From the NCBI GenBank assembly GCA_050249455.1, contig JBFWQM010000055.1, positions 1 through 26,180 of the forward strand: a stretch of DNA of 26,180 nucleotides, read 5' to 3'. Shown piece by piece: positions 21,718 to 26,180 of this stretch. The notes beneath the pieces are model-generated. The model saw only the letters and a program-made list of their open reading frames with translations, was not told the DNA's origin and made no database searches. Position 1 is the first letter of the stretch; every line of letters starts with the position of its first letter. The stretch comes from JBFWQM01 sp050249455 (GTDB lineage Bacteria; Pseudomonadota; Alphaproteobacteria; MPNO01; VGEU01). The translations under genes and the position numbers were made by a program.

Positions 21718-22944
21718 ATGGTTTCGCTCTATTCCGTTGCCGCCACCGGCGCCGGCACGCCGGTCGTGCTGGCCGACATCGCCGACCGGCTCCCCGGTCG
21801 CGGCGACGACGCACGGTTCGTCTATGCCTTCTACGGCTGCAGCCACGACGATGCGGCGGTCCACGCCTTCCTGCGCGCCCGCTTCCCGCGGGCCGCCTTC
21901 GTCGGCGGCACCTCGTGCGCCGGGGTGATGAGCCCGGCCGGGCTCGGTGGCCCGGAGTCGATCGGATTCCTGGTGATCGAAGACGCCGACGGCGCGTACG
22001 GCTCGGCGGCGGCGCGGCTGGGCGACGACGCGGCGGCGACCGCCGCGCAGACGCTGCGCGCCGCGCTGGCGGATGCCGGCTGCCCCGGCCAGCTGCCGGA
22101 GCTGATCTGGATCTTCCAGACCCCCGGCCGCGAGGAGGACGTGATCGAGGGCCTGCGCCGGGTCGTTGGCGACCGCTGCCCGATCATCGGCGGCAGCGCG
22201 GCCGACGACACGGTGGAAGGCAACTGGCGCCAGATCGCGCCGCAGGGCGTATTCGCCGACGGGCTCGCCGTCGCGGTGCTGTTCACCTCGGGCGGCGTCG
22301 GCTACTCGTTCCAGGGCGGCTACGAGCCGGCCGGCCCCAGCGGCATCGTCACCCGCGTCGGCTACGACCCCGACGGCCCCAGCGGCATCGTCACCAAGTC
22401 GCGCGGGCGCGAGATCGTCGACATCGACGGCCAGCCGGCCGCCGCGGTCTACAACGACTGGATCGGCCGCCGCCTCGCCGACCGTCTGCCCGGCGGCGGC
22501 AACATCCTGCTCGACACCACGATGTGCCCGCTGGCGATCGACGCCGGCGAGGTCGACGGCATCCACAACTACCTCCTGATCCACCCGGAGGCGGTGCTGC
22601 CGACCGGCGGCATCCGCACCTTCGCGTCGGTCGACGAAGGCACCCGCGTCTACAGCATGCGCGGCGACAAGACCCGGCTGGTGGAGCGCGCCGGCCGGGT
22701 CGCGGCGCAGGCCGCGCAGCGCCTGCCCGACGGGCCGGACTCCCTGGCCGGCGGCCTGATGGTCTACTGCGCCGGCTGCATGCTGGCGGTCGACCAGAAG
22801 ATGCCGGAGGTGGTCGGCCGCGTCGCCGAAGGGTTCGCCGGCATGCCGTTCCTCGGCTGCTTCACCTTCGGCGAGCAGGGGCTGGTTGTCGATCGCAACA
22901 TGCACGGCAACCTGATGATCTCCGCGATCGCCTTCGGCCGCTGA
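21718..22944 (+). CDS. FIST-domain sensor protein with internal tandem duplication
   Basis: The 408-residue soluble protein has FIST N (about 30-220: FVYAFYGCSHDD, FVGGTSCAGVMSP, PIIGGSAADDTVEGNW) and FIST C (about 230-390: GRPAAAVYNDWIG-like, GGIRTFASVDEGTRVYSMRGDKTRLVERA, MVYCAGCMLAV, FLGCFTFGEQG) domains. FIST proteins are thought to bind small ligands, possibly amino acids, and pass a signal to a partner kinase or other protein. Residues 201-214 and 215-228 are an adjacent duplication of GYxPxGPSGIVTxx, encoded by two 42-bp units (22318-22359, 22360-22401) sharing an identical 21-base block. Relatives show one such copy. ATG 21718 has no clear ribosome binding site. The histidine kinase starts 9 bp after the stop, so they are cotranscribed and probably partners. 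Confidence 0.9.
   Translation: MVSLYSVAATGAGTPVVLADIADRLPGRGDDARFVYAFYGCSHDDAAVHAFLRARFPRAAFVGGTSCAGVMSPAGLGGPESIGFLVIEDADGAYGSAAARLGDDAAATAAQTLRAALADAGCPGQLPELIWIFQTPGREEDVIEGLRRVVGDRCPIIGGSAADDTVEGNWRQIAPQGVFADGLAVAVLFTSGGVGYSFQGGYEPAGPSGIVTRVGYDPDGPSGIVTKSRGREIVDIDGQPAAAVYNDWIGRRLADRLPGGGNILLDTTMCPLAIDAGEVDGIHNYLLIHPEAVLPTGGIRTFASVDEGTRVYSMRGDKTRLVERAGRVAAQAAQRLPDGPDSLAGGLMVYCAGCMLAVDQKMPEVVGRVAEGFAGMPFLGCFTFGEQGLVVDRNMHGNLMISAIAFGR
22318..22401 (+). repeat. 42-bp in-frame tandem duplication in the FIST gene
   Basis: Two adjacent 42-base units encode GYEPAGPSGIVTRV and GYDPDGPSGIVTKS. They share 33 of 42 bases, with a 21-base block fully identical. The duplication keeps the frame, lengthening a loop or hairpin at the FIST N/C boundary. 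Confidence 0.8.
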
Positions 22945-22953
22945 CGCGACGCG

Positions 22954-24261
<1,308 letters not shown>

Positions 24262-24975
24262 TCACCGCCCCGCGGCCGCCGCGGACGGCCGCGGCGCCGC
24301 CAGCCGCGCATAGAGGCCCGCGGCGACCCAGGCGTTGAGCGTCAGCGCCGCCAGCTCGCCGCCGTCCTCCGCGAAGCCCAGCACGAGGTCGTGGTCGTCC
24401 AGCATGCCGGTCACCGCGGCGTGCAGCAGGTCCACCCCGACCGCGAAGCCCGCCAGCACCGTCACCGCGGCCACGCACAAAGCCGCGCAGCGCCGGTGCG
24501 CCGGCGCGCTGCGGCGGAACGCCCGCGACAGGCCGGCGGCGATCGCGCCCCCCACGGCCAGGTAGAAGACCGCCTGGGCGACCACCTGCGGCGCGTCGGC
24601 GAACAGCGGCGCCGCCGGCGCGAACAGAACGGCCATCGCGGCGTCCGCCCGCTCGTGGATCTCCAGCGCGTTGTCGGCCAGCACGAAGGCATAGACCAGC
24701 GCCAGCGCCGCGTAGACCGGCTGCCGCGTGCGCTGCCAGACCGCCGCCGTCGCCGCCGCGCACAGCAGCGTCTTGGCGTACTCGAACCACTCGCCGTGGC
24801 CGCCGTCGAACCCCAGGTTGGCCCGCGGGTCGGCGGCGAACCCGCTCGACAGGTGGATCAGGTGCACGCCTGCCAGGACGGCGTCGGCGATGCCCAGCAC
24901 CACCAGGCAGGCGATCGCCGCCGGGTGGCCCAGGGTCCATCGCGCGGCGGCGGCGAGGCGGTGCGGCGGGCTCAT
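24262..24975 (-). CDS. Multi-pass membrane protein of unknown function
   Basis: The 237-residue protein has about six hydrophobic helices (around 17-40, 66-82, 86-102, 122-146, 162-180, 208-226). It shows conserved-looking polar segments between or in them: FDGGHGEWFEYAKTLL, VLADNALEIHERADA, and VLGFAEDGGELAALTLNAW. The pattern of an acidic/His pair (NALEIHE) and a later EDGGE resembles a group of small bacterial integral membrane proteins that I cannot name; a metal or proton-linked function is possible. The stop codon touches the histidine kinase stop, with no intergenic bases, so the two genes converge head-on. ATG 24975 is usable but lacks a strong ribosome binding site. Confidence 0.7.
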   Translation of the reverse strand: MSPPHRLAAAARWTLGHPAAIACLVVLGIADAVLAGVHLIHLSSGFAADPRANLGFDGGHGEWFEYAKTLLCAAATAAVWQRTRQPVYAALALVYAFVLADNALEIHERADAAMAVLFAPAAPLFADAPQVVAQAVFYLAVGGAIAAGLSRAFRRSAPAHRRCAALCVAAVTVLAGFAVGVDLLHAAVTGMLDDHDLVLGFAEDGGELAALTLNAWVAAGLYARLAAPRPSAAAAGR

Positions 24976-25210
24976 GCGGCGGCGGTCCCCTTCCCGGCGG
25001 CGAACGAATCCTTCGATTGTGGGGGCGCGGCGTGCGGCCGCGGCGGCCGCAACGCTGTTGTCACCGAAACGTCATGGTTCCCGCGCTGCCGCATCCGCAG
25101 GCAGGATGACGTCCGGATAAGCGCGCCGCCGCGCGGAAAACGCGATTCCGGCCGCACGGCGCGCGGCGCGCCGCTTGCATGGCGGACCGGCAGACGCAGA
25201 GGGGGCACCC

Positions 25211-26005
25211 ATGCAACTGAACCTCGCCGGCCGCGTCGCGGTCGTCACCGGCCCGGCCAAGGGCATGGGCGCGGCGGTCACGCGCGCCCTGGCGGCGGAA
25301 GGCTGCCGGCTGGCGCTCGCCGGCCGCGACCTCGCCGCGATCGAGCCGGTGGCCGCCCAGGCGCGCGCCGGCGGGGCCGGAGCGATCGTCGTCCGCTGCG
25401 ACGTGACCGACCCGGCGCAGTGCGACGCCGCCGCCGCCGCCGCGCGCGCGGCGTTCGGCGGGCGCATCGACATCCTGGTCAATGTGGCGGGCGGCACCGG
25501 GCCGATCGGCAAGACCGGCGTGGAGACGACGCCGCAGGAATTCGACGACATCATGACCCTGAACGTCCAGGGCTGCTTCAACATGATGCGCGCCGTGCTG
25601 CCCGCGATGATCGCGCAGCGCGACGGCAAGGTCGTCAATGTCGGCGGCACCTTCGGAATGCGCGGTCGCGCCGGCCGGCTCGCCTATTCGGCGTCCAAGT
25701 GGGGGCTGCGCGGGCTGACCAAGTCGTTCGCGCTGGAGGTCGGGCCGCACAACGTCAACGTCAACTGCGTCGCGCCCGGCATGGTCGACGGCCCGCGCTT
25801 CCGCGACAAGGTATGCGCCGACATGGCCCGCCGCCTCGGCATCACGGTCGAGGAGGCGGCGCAGCGCCACGCCGCCGACTACGCGCTGATGCGCATCTCC
25901 ACCGACGCGGACGTCGCCAACGCGGTATTGTTCCTGGCCAGCGACGCGTCGCGCCAGATCACCGGCGTCGACCTGCCGGTCGACGGCGGCTGGGCGATGC
26001 TGTGA
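25211..26005 (+). CDS. Short-chain dehydrogenase/reductase with altered serine position
   Basis: The 264-residue protein has the SDR cofactor motif TGPAKGMG at 13-20, the structural NVAGG at 91-95, N118, and Y159/K163 of YxxxK (AYSASKWG). The family serine, 13 residues before the tyrosine, is replaced: the segment reads VVNVGGTFGMRG with G146 there and T147 beside it. It may use T147 or be inactive or specialised. The closing ITGVDLPVDGGWAML is typical of classical SDRs of the FabG type, which reduce or oxidise a hydroxyl/carbonyl with NAD(P)H. GAGGGGG precedes ATG 25211; the frame is open to 25175 but homology starts at 25211. It is followed by repeat copy B and then another gene on the same strand, so it may head an operon. 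Confidence 0.9.
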   Translation: MQLNLAGRVAVVTGPAKGMGAAVTRALAAEGCRLALAGRDLAAIEPVAAQARAGGAGAIVVRCDVTDPAQCDAAAAAARAAFGGRIDILVNVAGGTGPIGKTGVETTPQEFDDIMTLNVQGCFNMMRAVLPAMIAQRDGKVVNVGGTFGMRGRAGRLAYSASKWGLRGLTKSFALEVGPHNVNVNCVAPGMVDGPRFRDKVCADMARRLGITVEEAAQRHAADYALMRISTDADVANAVLFLASDASRQITGVDLPVDGGWAML

Positions 26006-26043
26006 AGTCGTCTGAGACAGCGGGGCTTCCCACCTCACCCCGA

Positions 26044-26071
26044 CCCTCTCCTCCCTCAAGGGAGGAGAGGG
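26044..26071 (+). terminator. First perfect 12-bp hairpin within repeat B
   Basis: CCCTCTCCTCCC (26044-26055), loop TCAA, GGGAGGAGAGGG (26060-26071) is a perfect 12-bp stem. It lies 38 bp after the SDR stop. No T run follows, so it is not a typical intrinsic terminator, but it may slow or stabilise transcripts. Confidence 0.4.
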
Positions 26072-26083
26072 AGAGAAGGGAAG

Positions 26084-26112
26084 CCCTCTCCTCCCACTTT
26101 GGGAGGAGAGGG
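26084..26112 (+). terminator. Second perfect 12-bp hairpin within repeat B
   Basis: CCCTCTCCTCCC (26084-26095), loop ACTTT, GGGAGGAGAGGG (26101-26112) repeats the arms of the first hairpin exactly. The arms could also pair across the two hairpins, which would bring the element into alternative folds. Confidence 0.4.
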
Positions 26113-26153
26113 TTGGGTGAGGTGGGCGGAATCGATGCGGGGGAGATGAAGCC

Positions 26154-26180
26154 ATGACCTACACCGCGGACACCGTGATC
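26154..26180 (+). CDS. Start of a further gene, partial
   Basis: ATG 26154 opens MTYTADTVI and runs off the window end. The strong GGGGGAG about 10 bases upstream supports a real start. Nine residues are too few to identify a family. It lies 148 bp after the SDR gene on the same strand, with repeat B between. Confidence 0.5.

Larger units (their letters stand above)
26029..26126. repeat. Intergenic palindromic repeat, copy B, with two hairpins
   Basis: A nearly perfect 26-27 bp inverted repeat bounds this element: 26029-26055 pairs with 26101-26126 apart from a two-for-one mismatch in the middle. The plan and ACTTT loop match copy A at 19010-19105, and the ends CCCACCTCACCC and GGGTGAGGTGGG are shared. 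It lies between the SDR stop and the next gene on the same strand. Confidence 0.8.

Noticed and set aside
25033..25051. Perfect 19-base palindrome of G and C bases before the SDR gene
   Set aside because: It is almost entirely G/C with repeated GGCC and GCGG steps, so symmetry is expected by chance in this genome; no gene context supports an operator.

Overview
The window is about 26 kb of very GC-rich DNA (roughly 70% GC by eye) holding 22 intact or nearly intact genes, three genes cut by a window edge or an assembly gap, and no RNA gene, insertion sequence or CRISPR array that I can see. The gene families point to an alphaproteobacterium: an NAD-linked fdsGBA-fdhD-fdsD formate dehydrogenase operon behind a LysR regulator, a PAS protein ending in HGICPxC, a BTAD/AAA regulator without LuxR domain, and intergenic palindromic repeats of the 'CACTTTGGG' type that I associate with that class. 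I cannot go below class level. A run of exactly 100 N at 11634-11733 marks a scaffold join, so this is draft or metagenome sequence.

Layout. (1) 1-5603: a minus-strand pair (AurF-like diiron oxygenase, then OsmC-family protein, cut by the window start) faces a plus-strand set of a SARP-like BTAD/AAA/TPR regulator, a DUF4242-type small protein and an SDR oxidoreductase that overlaps it by one base. (2) 5746-6811: a PAS protein with a C-terminal Cys/His cluster converges with a single-domain CheY-like receiver, one base between their stops. (3) 6899-9059: a COMT-like O-methyltransferase and a GT-C-type membrane protein, divergent from (4) a LysR regulator and the fds operon, 9183-15592. The gap removes the 3' end of fdsB and the 5' end of fdsA. 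(5) 15739-17899: a TTGAC/GTCAA palindromic operator, a MarR-GNAT fusion, a COG3671-type small membrane protein, and a secreted HExxH protein on the other strand. (6) 18005-21553: a zinc-free quinone-oxidoreductase-like MDR converging with an operon of an acyl-CoA-dehydrogenase-fold flavoprotein and a short MetE-like protein. (7) 21718-24975: a FIST sensor with an internal 42-bp tandem duplication, a soluble histidine kinase 9 bp behind it, and an abutting convergent multi-pass membrane protein. (8) 25211-26180: an SDR with an altered active-site serine position, a double-hairpin repeat, and the first nine codons of a further gene.

How the genes fit together. The best understood unit is the cytoplasmic Mo/W formate dehydrogenase (FdsGBA), with FdhD to sulfurate its cofactor and FdsD as accessory subunit; it should oxidise formate with NAD+ and probably answers to the adjacent LysR protein. 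The other units are small regulator-plus-enzyme or sensor modules. Those most worth attention are the SARP/AurF-like locus, the ACAD plus MetE-like pair, the duplicated FIST sensor with its orphan kinase, and the PAS-HGICPxC/CheY pair. None can be called a new system from sequence alone.
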